The position numbers and the translations under genes were made by a program. Shown piece by piece: positions 49,191-59,845 of a stretch of DNA of 64,000 bases; the stretch's first letter is position 1, and every line of letters starts with the position of its first letter. Source of the stretch: Campylorhamphus procurvoides (taxonomy: Eukaryota > Chordata > Aves > Passeriformes > Dendrocolaptidae); NCBI GenBank assembly GCA_013396655.1, contig WBMV01001238.1:281290-345289 (forward strand). Direction: 5' to 3'. Below the pieces are notes generated by a model. It ran no database searches. It saw nothing but the letters and a program-made list of their open reading frames with translations, and had not been told where the DNA came from.

Positions 49191-49502
49191 GCTCTCATTG
49201 TACAAAAACTTCTTTCTTATACCTAGCCTAAACCTACCCCTCTTTCAGTTTAAAGCCATTCTCTTTGCCCTATCACTCCATGCCCTTGCAAAAAGGCCCT
49301 CTTCAGCCCTCTGGAAGATGTGTAAGGTCTCCCTGGAGTCTTTTCTTCTGCAATCTGGACAACTCTCTCAGCCTGTCTACGTAGGAGAGGTTGCTCCAGC
49401 CCTCTGAGCATCTTTGCGGCCCTTTTCCAGACTTGTTCCAACAGGCCAACATCTTTCTTGTTTTGGAGGTTCCAGACACTCCAGGTGGGGTCTCACGAGA
49501 GC
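49191..49502 (-). repeat. 312-bp CR1 segment, first copy
   Basis: It is identical by eye to 49504-49815 and stops at the single N at 49503. The preceding CR1 sequence (49001-49190) joins it correctly. Confidence 0.9.
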
Positions 49503-49503
49503 N

Positions 49504-49815
49504 GCTCTCATTGTACAAAAACTTCTTTCTTATACCTAGCCTAAACCTACCCCTCTTTCAGTTTAAAGCCATTCTCTTTGCCCTATCACTCCATGCCCTT
49601 GCAAAAAGGCCCTCTTCAGCCCTCTGGAAGATGTGTAAGGTCTCCCTGGAGTCTTTTCTTCTGCAATCTGGACAACTCTCTCAGCCTGTCTACGTAGGAG
49701 AGGTTGCTCCAGCCCTCTGAGCATCTTTGCGGCCCTTTTCCAGACTTGTTCCAACAGGCCAACATCTTTCTTGTTTTGGAGGTTCCAGACACTCCAGGTG
49801 GGGTCTCACGAGAGC
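49504..49815 (-). repeat. 312-bp CR1 segment, second copy after a single N, probably misassembled
   Basis: It restarts the CR1 at exactly the base where copy one began and then continues correctly into 49816-49946. Two overlapping contig ends were joined with one N instead of being merged. Confidence 0.9.
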
Positions 49816-49946
49816 AGAGTTGGGGGGCGGAATCACCTCTCTCAACCTGCTGACCATACTGCTTTTGATGCAGCCCAAGATACAATTGGCTTTCTGAGCT
49901 GCCAGAGCACATTGCTGGGTCATATCCAGCCTTTCATCCACCAGAT

Positions 49947-51431
49947 AATGGGAGGGAGCCAGAGTCTTTCACTTCTTATTTCTTTCTCTCTCTGCTTCTG
50001 TGCATGCTATCCGTGTGGCCCTTGTAGCTAGAGGTCACCTTGGTAGGGTGTCTGTCATTCACGTCTTGTGCCCATCAGCCAGTGAGTCACTTCATAAGCA
50101 AAGGAGAACTCTCCCCTGGTGGTTCTCTGCTGCTCATGTCTCATGGATCATGTCACAGACTTGGGCTGATTGCATCTGATTGCATTCTTCACCTGCGTCA
50201 TAGCTTTAAGTCACTTAGTTTCACCTTGTGCCCCTGAAGAGTTCTCTCTGCTTTATGGCCTGCCATGGGTGGATCTGAGCAATGCTGTGAGGCAGGAGGC
50301 AAGCCCCATCCCTGCCTTTCAGCAGAAGCCTCACGGAAAGACTTCTTGTCTTCTGCTCTCCTTGTTTCTCCAGTGTGTGTGAGGGAAAAGTGAGTAACTG
50401 CAGGAGCTTGGCAGCAGCAGTGGACACGAGCTGAACTGACACACAGGGTGCAAATAGAGTCATAAAGTATATGTGGCAGTGTGATGCATATTAAAGCGAT
50501 TTGCAGGGTAATGTTTCCCTGACTATATTCTTAGTAACAGAGAGAAGTGATCTTCCCACCTTCGCTATAGGCACGTTACAGCGCCCAGCAAAGAGGCTGT
50601 CAGGAGCTGGAGGTAGTGCTGGCTCCAGAAGTCTTCAAAGCCTGGGTTTGAAGGGCCCCATCCCACAAAGCCAGGCTGTGTCCTGCAGCCTTGCTCTCTG
50701 TGGGGGCCCTGTGCCATAAGCCCATGAGTGAGCACATGCCATCTCCTGTTCCTGGCTCTCAGTGGCACATAGAACAACATGCCCAAGAAATGACTGTGTT
50801 CCCTCAGGAATAAGGAAGGACCAGCCTGGCTAAAACGAGATGAGAAAATTTTATATCCATATAGTTACTAACTCTTTATTTGGAAAAACAGAGCTGTTTG
50901 TCTGGTGCTTCTTGGACCTTTGGCTTAATATTAAAATGACCTTCACACAAGCCTTCTCCAGCTCTTTCCCAGAGGAGAAGACAGAAGTCACCATTTTCTT
51001 TCCATCAGCTCTTGCTTCAGAGCAGAGGTTTAAAAGCTGGGCTGCAGCTGCTCTCTCCAGAGAGGCCACAAACGAAGCAACTGCATTTTAGCTCAGGAGA
51101 TGTTAACCCCTCAGTCCACAGGGTGGATCACTAAAATGCCAGGAGGCAAGAGGTCTAGCGAGCCTTCCTGGAATATGTTCTAAAGCAGGTGAAAGGTGTT
51201 CTTCTCACCTGCTCTTTCCAGGTCTGAGACCTCTGAAACTCTGCCCATGAGAATGGCTTTTCATCTCCTCCCTCCCTCTGTGCTAGCACAGAAGGTGTGT
51301 GTTGTGGGAAATCGGTGGGAATAAGGAAGAGAAGGTCTTTTCTTTGGTATATACATAGTTCCTCCAAAACATGCAGCTAAACACCAGCAAAATAATTTTC
51401 TGCCTGTGGCCTTGCTTGGTGAGCTTCCCTT
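49947..51431. other. Intergenic between two CR1 copies
   Basis: No gene or repeat recognised. Confidence 0.5.
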
Positions 51432-51648
51432 TCACAGAATCACAGCATGGTTGAGGTTTGAGGGTGTGCCTGGAAACCACCTAGTCTTACCCCCTTCTCC
51501 AGCCAGAGCAGAGCAGAGCTGATCTGGTGAGGTTTTGTCTGTTTCCAAGGGTGTATGTCCCACAGCCTCTCCAGGGAACCCATTCCTGTGCTTGACCACC
51601 ATCACTGAAAGAAGTTTGGTTTCATGTTTAAATGGAAATTCTGGTATC
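51432..51648 (-). mobile_element. CR1 LINE 3' fragment, minus strand, diverged
   Basis: The left end CACAGAATCACAGCATGG is the reverse of the CR1 3' terminal octamer repeats. It is followed by CCTCTCCAGGGAACCCATTC and GAAAGAAGTTTGGTTTCATG, which match the CR1 3' UTR and ORF end. It is about 215 bp and 5'-truncated. Confidence 0.82.
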
Positions 51649-54600
51649 TCACTAGGTATTTCCTGGGTCAGGAGTTCCTGCCTTCACGTATCTGCCTAAA
51701 GAAGGAAGGATTCTCTTTCCTTGTGTGCTGGTTCTGAGATGCTACATTTGTTCCCATGTCAACCATGTGCCATTGTCTCTACCAAGAAGAAGGAAATGGC
51801 AATATCTCTTCTTGGCTTCCAAGACATTTAAAGTCCACTTACATGTTTCTTACAGGCATGTGAAGTTGTATCTGCAGAACCTAATTTAAAACACAAGTTC
51901 ATCTACTTATTATGCCCTTTACAGCCTCTGGTGATGGTGTTCTGGGCCACCTTCACACTTTGCTGCCAATGTGATCAAAGGCATCTTGAGATCATGCCCT
52001 ACCTTGTCTGCAAGTAACTTTTTAACCTGATAAAAATACTATTGTTCTATGGCCTCTAAAGCCCAAGAACACCTGGGCTGCTGCTAACAGACATGGTGAG
52101 AGCATATTCTCCTGGGAGGGTTTGATCATGGAAGTTACTTTTGTTATATCCAATTCCACTAAATATATCTCCAATTTTCCTGTCTCTACATCGAACGTTA
52201 CATGTTAGGGAGCCTCGAATAACAGCTGCTGCCACTCATGTTAACTGAGAGGAGCACAAGACACTGAAGTGTCTAGTTTCTCATCACTTTACGGGACGGA
52301 TAAAAGTATCTGTTGTACTGACTAGTCCATCAAATATGAATGATGCAGATAGAGTGGCTGTTTACACACAGCGATCTATTTTAGTTAAATTGGAAACACA
52401 CACAGGGGAGTGTTTCAGCTTTGTGGATAGAAAACACTGGAAACGTCAGGAGTTTCTTTGTTTTGCCTTTTCTGCTTGCTGGTGACAATTAGCTCTTAGG
52501 GGTGCCCAGTTTGTGGCTAGGAGAGGATGAACTCTCTTCTTCTTGGATGAAAGTCCAAATATCATGAGTTATCCAGCCAAATCTCATGAAACTGAGGATG
52601 AGGTGCTTGCCTCCTTTTACCATTCTAATTTTACCAGAATACTCAACTCTTCTGTACATCATTAACATAAGCATTTACAAAGCTGGTCTCTCTGGAGGAT
52701 GACAGCAATTGTTTTGCCTAATGTTTAATGGCTTCCTCTCCCTCTGGACTCTGTGCCAGGGTATATTGTAATGAACAAGCTCTGGAAGAATATTATAGCC
52801 TCACTTCATTTATTAGGACACTTTACATAGAACTTTATTTTGCACTACCATGAATTATATAAACACACAAATTAAAGATACATACGCAGTAAATGCTTGC
52901 AGAGAGCATTGTCTGCAGCAAACTCATTAGGAGAATGAATTGCTCTGTAAAAAATCACTTAACATTTGTGGATTTCCTGGTACTGTGTTTATTAGTGCCC
53001 TTGTTTTATTTTTAAATAATCTCTCTGTGTTATCTGAAAACATGCTTCAGACTTGAAAATTAATGTACAGCATGAAGATTTCCTCTGAACATGCAAATTG
53101 TATTGAAAACACAAAGTGAGGTCTCATTCTGTGCTCTGTGTCTGTGTCCAGAGGAGTACAGATGTGTCCACCTGTGGAAAGACTTTTGAAAGGAGAATCA
53201 AGTCATATAGGGCTAAACTCCTTGAGAGGAGGAAAAGAAAAAGGAATAAAAGGCTTTGGCTTTCACGGGCAAATGTTAACTACAAGCGGAAGACTTCAGT
53301 GAATAGCCTTTATCAGGATTTGTCCACTGGGCTCAATGGCTAAATTTCTGCTGTGGAAAATATTTCTCCAGCAGCAAATGGAGATGAAGGAAAATAGCAG
53401 ACTAACTGTTTGGCAAAATATCTACTTCAGTTAGAAAAACAATGCTCAACATGCACATGTTTCTGTCAGGAAGGCTATTAGCAGGAATATGGCAACTCTA
53501 GTAATTTTGCAAGTAGTAAAAACAGGATGTCTCAGGAATAGCTCGCTTGGTACAGAATAACCCACACCAAAATGCTTGGCTGCAGGAAGCTGTGTGTGCA
53601 CGGAGACCCGCTCCCAGAGATATTTTCAGTGTCAAAGCATCATTGAAGCTTTATATAGTAATTTTGTGATAACAAAAGCTAGCGATTAGTCACTGAAAAT
53701 TTCAGGTGACCTCAGTAACCTGACTGCTGACTCATCCTGTGGCCTGTCTTGTTTATTGGGAGAGCTATGACCCGGGTAACTGAGGAGAAGCTGCTGCAGG
53801 TGCCCATCAGGGTGATTTACTTGCTGTCATGCTGCTGACTGCATGGACATATGGGACTATGAAAGGAAGGCAATGGAAGGATTTGGTTCAGTAGGTTTTA
53901 AGTCTGTAGCTTTATTTCAGGGACATACTATGGAAATGAAAGCTGGGAGTGACACTGAGGTGTATTGGAGCAGACCGACGTGCCTTGAACTCATTGTGGT
54001 TTTGGGGTTTGATACTGTTTCTGTGGCTCAGAGTTGCTTCTGCCTTTGCTGTGAGAATACCCATCACTGTATGCATGCTGCATAATGTTTATATAGCTAC
54101 AATAATAACCTTGCAGACAAAGTCAGTAGAGAGCAAAGGTTATTGACTTCTGATGAGAGCTTCCAGATAATATTCATACAAATAGAATAAAGCTTTGGCC
54201 TTGAGGGGAAAGCTCCAGCCAAAGGCTACTTGGAATAATTAAACCTATCATACAAGTCATGCCTTCCTTAAATGAGTTGAAAAGCAATATTAACCTGACT
54301 GAAACTTCAGCCTCCTTAGAGGTCCAAAGCCCTGGAACTGACTGCCAAGGCATTGGGGTGGGCTGGAGGGAGTATACTCCAGCTGGCAGAACATCAGAGT
54401 CTTGCAGTAACTTAACTGTGAAATAAGAACCAAAAAAATAAAATAAAAAATTTGCTGCTTCTGCAGGTTGACAACTAGTGCTTTATCCTTTGCACATTGT
54501 GGATGCAGCATGGAATGGTTGCTAGCAGGGGAATGAGGGTGGGTATGGAGTGTGTTGCAGATACTGCCTGTAAAGTAAGTAGAACTGGAAGGGGGCAGGG

Positions 54601-56112
54601 GAGGAATCCATGTGATGGAGAGAGGAAAATCTGAACTCCTGCAACCTTGGTGCTCTGGTGTTTCACTTCCACTTAGAAAAGGAAGCAGCTTGTAGAAACT
54701 ACTAATGCAGATAGGTTATGGATCAACAGACTTCAGTCTCCTATGAATTACATGAACAGTTTTATTTATTGCTGGAGGTTATAAGAGGTTAACCCTGCGT
54801 ATTGGGGCTGTAAGATTTCTCAAGAGCAATGCAAAGTGTTTCACACAAGGGCTGAACAACTGAAGTGTCGAGTCTGTAAAAGCTCCTGATCTAAACACAG
54901 TAATTTACAAAGACAAGTGAAGAAAGGTTACATAGTTCTGGCAGAGACTTACAAGAAGAACACTCCTTGTAACTATTCAGATTTTTCTCCTATAAAAGCA
55001 AAGGGAAAAGAAGATGATGCTAAAGTCAATTAGTGGTATGTCATCCTTTTCTGTAAAAAAACCCCAATGAATTCTAAAGCTGTTCTTTCTAGTGAAACCA
55101 AAACAGCTCGATTTTGAAGGCAACTTCATTGTGCTGGAGCTGGAGTGCATGATTTGTAACTTGAAAAAACACCATAACTTTGGTTAGTTAGGCCTTAACT
55201 GACATAACTGATAATCTTTTATCAGCATTATCTGATCACAAGTTAGTATTTTCTAACTATAACTCTGAAATTCAACTCTTGAACAAAAATTCTTGCTGGA
55301 TACTGAGCATCTCTTTCTATTTTAGGTTTTGCATAACGAAGTTATGGGACCCACTGTATGTGGACGAATGTTTTTGTTTTTGTAGTAGGTTGGGAACATG
55401 TTTTTCTCATGTGGGACAACTGGAAGCACAGCACTTTGCTAGCATTTTGGTTTTCCTGTGAGTGAAAATCTGCATACCCATCTTTGAGAAAGTGGACATA
55501 CTGTCAAATCCACTGGTCAAATGTTCAGAGAGATAAAAGTCAAAGACATTTTTCAATTCAATAAGATAGACTGCTGTTAGTCTCTAATTCAGTAGTGAAT
55601 AGTGAGCCCTATATGATAAATCCTCTAAGTGCTCCATGGCAAATCATGCATGCTTATTGTTTTTACAGATGTTTGGGAGCTTTATTTTTTTTCTTAAAGG
55701 TCTTGAACATGCACACATTCCCATCTTCCACCTCACTCTTCCAAATGCAATCTTCTCTGTGCGTGATTGACCTAAGTGATCACCATGGTTTCCAATTCAA
55801 TTCAGGTCCCCAAAGAGATCTTTTAATTAAGTAGCTCTAATAGAATCTCAGAGAAAACTTCGAAGTCCCCAGTCTTCAGGCTGTGAGCTAGAGATCCCAG
55901 GGGTGTCTGTGGCCAACTAGCACGAGCCCCTGAACATGTCCTTTGTGGAAAGGTCATACTCTATGCAGAAATTTGTGTTAGTGGATCTTAGAGATGCAGA
56001 CACCCCATGGAAAATTCCTCGGGATCACACAAAGCTGGAAAGTTCTATAGTAGGCTGTTGTTGAGCAGTGGGCAGTGACCAAGAGACTGGAGAGACAGGT
56101 GCACACAGAAAT
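51649..56112. other. Intergenic, no gene seen
   Basis: No exon supported. A candidate non-coding block at about 52840-53030 is AT-rich with several TAAT and ATTA cores. Confidence 0.5.
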
Positions 56113-56181
56113 GTCTGTGTATGAAACTCTGAATACAGTCTGCGTATGAAACTCTGACTACAGTCTGTGTAAGGAACTCAG
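56113..56181 (+). repeat. 25-bp tandem repeat, about 2.8 copies
   Basis: Units start at 56113, 56138 and 56163, each beginning GTCTGTGTATGAAACTC or a near copy. Unit two differs from unit one at two positions; unit three is partial and more diverged. Confidence 0.9.
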
Positions 56182-58987
56182 CCCAGCTCCCACTGCTGAT
56201 GGTGCCGCACCTACAGAAGGTCACTAATGCTTTGCCATGTGTAAAAGTGCACTTGTTTTGGTAGCAGGACCCAGACTATTTAAAAACCAGTTTTTACCTA
56301 GAGTGTGTTAGAACCAGCCATGGACTTGAATCACCATCACTGTAATTGCAAATGTGTGTGTATGTGGGATTTTCGACACTGCTTGGGACGGGTCTCTCTT
56401 TAGCTCAGGGGGAAACAGTCCCTGAAATCCCTGTGTGTGTGCAGGTGTGCAGAGCAGCATATGCTGGTGTTTACTCATCTCCAGGAAACAACTTGTGCTT
56501 GCTGGACTGTGGATGTGCTGTTTGGTAATGTGCAGAAGTACTTGAGAATGCCTTCCCACCAGGAACTTTAGAATTAGCCATGTAAGAGAACAAAAAGTGG
56601 AACTGGGAAACACTTCTAAACTCTTAGAAGTATGGTAGTTGCTGAAAAGTTAAGTTCCAGAAAACTGAAGCCACATATAAACTTGAGATAACTTTGATGA
56701 ATAGTTCTTGGCTGGAAGACAAAAAGGAAAATTTAAATGCTTTGTGTCGATTGTTTCAGGATTAAACATCTTGAATTTTTGTTTCAAATGCTCTCCCTTC
56801 TGGCAATTCTCTCAAAACTTCTGGTCATATAAATCTGAGTTATTGAAGATAGTACTTGAGGAGTCCCATCAGAACAATATTTTGTTTAATTGGAGAGGTT
56901 TTTAAGCTCTTTATTTAGTTGAAAATCTCTGAAGTTTTTCTTTGGAATGTAGCTTGAAACAATTTTTTTCCCCCAACCTTTCTGTTGAATGACTGAACAG
57001 AACATGACATTTGCAAGTACCCAAGAGAGAAGATGGGAGAACAGGAAAAAAATAGTGTTGGTTGTGACAAGTCATCTCCTTAGCACAGCAGAACTCCAAG
57101 GCCAGACCTGGGCCACTTTACAGAGGTGCCTGTATGTTTCTGTACCTTGTAATTGCACCAATATGTGCCTAATATGGGCCATTCTGATGATTTATAGAAA
57201 TCATTTATACTACATTTATATCACGAGTGAGCAGAAACTTCCCTTAACTCCCCCTCCACAGAAGAGACCTGAAAGAAAAAGGGGCTTGAAGGAGGACTGT
57301 ACCATGCTGTGAGTGGGGCATGGTAGGCAGGGGTGAGAGGGAGGCAGACTGCAGAAAGGCACAGAACCAGAGTCACAGTAAAGTAGCCAGTCCTGCACAG
57401 AAAAACACCCCTCCCTTGGCTCCACTCCTGCCTGAGTTGATTTTTCATCTGGTGAGAAATGGGGATGAAATACCTCCCTTGCTACCCTTTGAAAAACACT
57501 TCAGTATCCTCAAAGGAGATATAAGAGCAGCATCATTATAAGTGGGAAATGAATTGCTCTCTTGCTGGATTTAGCAGCTTCCTGTTTTGGAAACCCGAGA
57601 TGCCATCTCAAATTTCTGTTTGTTGTCAGCCTAGAAGAAGAGGCTGCAAAGCTCCCGGTGAGGCAGCGCTTCATTTGCTAATTGTCTCTGCCAGAGAATG
57701 CCATTTACACTGAGCACAAAATCACCTCTAACCTCCATTGACCAGAAAATCATTATATCCCTGAACTCCCATCCTCCTGACACAGCACCCAGCATTGCAA
57801 ACTCGGGCTGCATGTGTCAGCCCCTCTCACAGGACAACACAATACAGGGATACTTACTGCTGATTCATTTACAAACATCCCCGTTTCCAGACCTAATCAC
57901 AATATCATAAACAACTGCATTATAATGTTTTGACTTCCCATGCACAATGTAATGAAGCTTTTGCTCTGAGGACCGTGCTGTCCTTTGGGAAACACAGGAC
58001 TGGCATCTGCCCTAAGCACACTGTGGGAGGGTTTGGGTCCTGTGCTCTCTGGCTGGACGGGGGTCTCTGGTGCAAGGCAGAGGTTCGGAGAGGCCTTTGC
58101 AGCCAAGAGGATGGGGAGGGGCTGCTTGACATCTGGTGTCTCAGAGACTGGTGTTTTGGCATGTTTCTGTCAGAAAAGCTGGTGAAGCTGGGCTTTGCCT
58201 CTGGGAGAACTGTCTCCCAGGAAAATGTCTCCTGTTTTACAGGTTTCATTACTCTTTTGCTCTTTTAGGCCACGTTACAATGTTTGCCATTTTTGCTGTA
58301 TAGAATTCAGGTGTTCTGTCCACCTGCTTCTCCACCATCAGCCAGATGATCACAGCGGCTACATCAGTTTTAAATGGGATCAGACCTGAAACTGGCAGCT
58401 CTGATACACAGGGCAATGACCTGCAAGGCTTTTTCCCTCCATTATTTAACACTTGTTTAACTTGGAGCACTGAGAAAACCATTGAATCTTGCTCTACAGT
58501 TGGATCTGCGGGAATGGTTTTGGCTGCAAGATGTTGCTCTTTGTTTTGGAGACAACATAGCAGAGGAAACTGGCTTGACAGCCACAGGTGAGTTAAATGC
58601 TATGGTGACTGCTAAAGGCAACAAAACAGGCCAGTATTACCCAGGTCTACTTTCTCTAACACCAGTCTTTAAAGAGCAGGAAGTTGTGTGTATATTTTTC
58701 CTTTGTTCCAAGGACTGGTTCAGGCATGTCTGACTGGGACGTGACATCTCCTGAGGGATGTGGTTAAAGACAGATAAAGTAAACACTGCTGCTTTGGTGG
58801 CTCCACAAAATCCTAATAGCTAGAGACTGTCCTGGAAGTGAGCATCTGGGCAGCAGCGATGCTTCTCATCTCTTTTCTTGAGAAGTTTATGGGACTGCTA
58901 AATATCTGGACCTCACACAAAGCAGGAATATATTGTTTGTAACTGAGTTGGTTTTACCCATTCTGCAGCAGAAAGAACTGTAGGCAT
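56182..58987. other. Intergenic, no gene seen
   Basis: Overlapping open frames at 57920-58390 on both strands have no recognisable motif. Nothing else is supported. Confidence 0.5.
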
Positions 58988-59048
58988 GAATAAATTATTT
59001 AAAATGATATAAAATATATAATAAATTATTAAAAATTATTAAATTATT
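58988..59048. repeat. AT-rich tract
   Basis: Repeated TAAATTATT-like units with almost no G or C. Confidence 0.85.
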
Positions 59049-59770
59049 CCTAATGACTTTCAAGAGTTTCATGTCAAAATTATCACTTGGTTCTCTGCAA
59101 GGGAAGAAGTGATTCTGTATTAGAGGTGGAGCTCCCAAACCAACTGGAGCTCCTTCCAGAAAAAATGAGGGGATGAAGAGGCTTATTTTCTTCTCATTTA
59201 AACAGAAAGGGAATATTAAATGTCTCTGTGATGCAGAGAGGATAACAGGCAATGTACCAGAATTAGGATGGAAGCAAAGATGAGTGATCTCCCTCAGAGG
59301 GGACTGAACAATGACATTCTGCAGCTTTTGCTGGGGATCAGGTGCTTGGAGGGACCAAGGAAGCCTTCTCCCTCTTTCCCCACACCAGTGTTTCACTTCC
59401 TCTCTGTAAAAACATCAGAAAAAGGGAGGAAAATGTCAGACCTAAGTATTTTGTTCGCTTTGATTTCCAGTTTTTAAAACTGTACAAACAGCTGAAGGAC
59501 TTAATGACATTTCTGCTGCAGAGGACCCTCGTTCTGCTTGAGTTATGCTGAACACACTCATAAACCAAAGTAGCCACAGTTAGGAAGAAATGTTGTTCAA
59601 AAACCCATCCTTAATCTCATTTGATTACGAAACTAAGGGGCTGACTTTTTAAGGCGGCCTTCTTGAAGCTTGCCCAAATGATTAATGTGTAAATGCAAAG
59701 AATGCTCTGGAAGCTCTTGAAGAGAAAAATTTTATTTCCAAATAACCACAAGGAGTAACTGTTTGTAGCA
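59049..59770. other. Intergenic, no gene seen
   Basis: The longest frame (133 codons, minus strand, 58995-59396) has a Lys-Ile and Phe-rich composition typical of translated non-coding DNA. Confidence 0.5.
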
Positions 59771-59845
59771 AAACAATGATTAATGGCATTGTGGCCAAAA
59801 TAAGGTGAGTCCCTGGGCTTGACGGCATCGTATTTGCATATTACC
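59771..59845. promoter_or_regulatory. Candidate enhancer core: paired SOX sites, homeodomain site, octamer
   Basis: At 59773-59792 ACAATG and its reverse complement CATTGT face each other around ATTAATGG, which carries a TAAT homeodomain core. Forty bases on, 59832-59839 reads ATTTGCAT, an exact octamer (POU) site. SOX and POU sites close together are common in vertebrate neural and stem-cell enhancers. This is motif reading only; short motifs occur by chance. Confidence 0.3.

Larger units (their letters stand above)
49001..49946 (-). mobile_element. CR1 LINE, 3' portion, minus strand, with an assembly duplication inside
   Basis: From left to right this is the reverse of a CR1 3' end: AATCACAGATTAGTTTGGG, then AGAGACCTTTAAAAGTC, GATGGGGCATCCACCATCTC, CAACCTGTTCCAATGTTTCAC, and on to CAGCCCAAGATACAATTGG. 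Minus-strand frames carry the C-terminal part of the CR1 reverse-transcriptase ORF (for example [20 protein letters not shown]) with stops and frame breaks. The element is 5'-truncated near 49946. Positions 49191-49502 and 49504-49815 are the same 312 bp repeated around a single N at 49503, so the true element is about 630 bp. Confidence 0.93.

Noticed and set aside
49250..49941. Several minus-strand frames near 49.3-49.9 kb as host genes
   Set aside because: They are the decayed CR1 reverse-transcriptase ORF end, and the apparent pairs arise from the assembly duplication.
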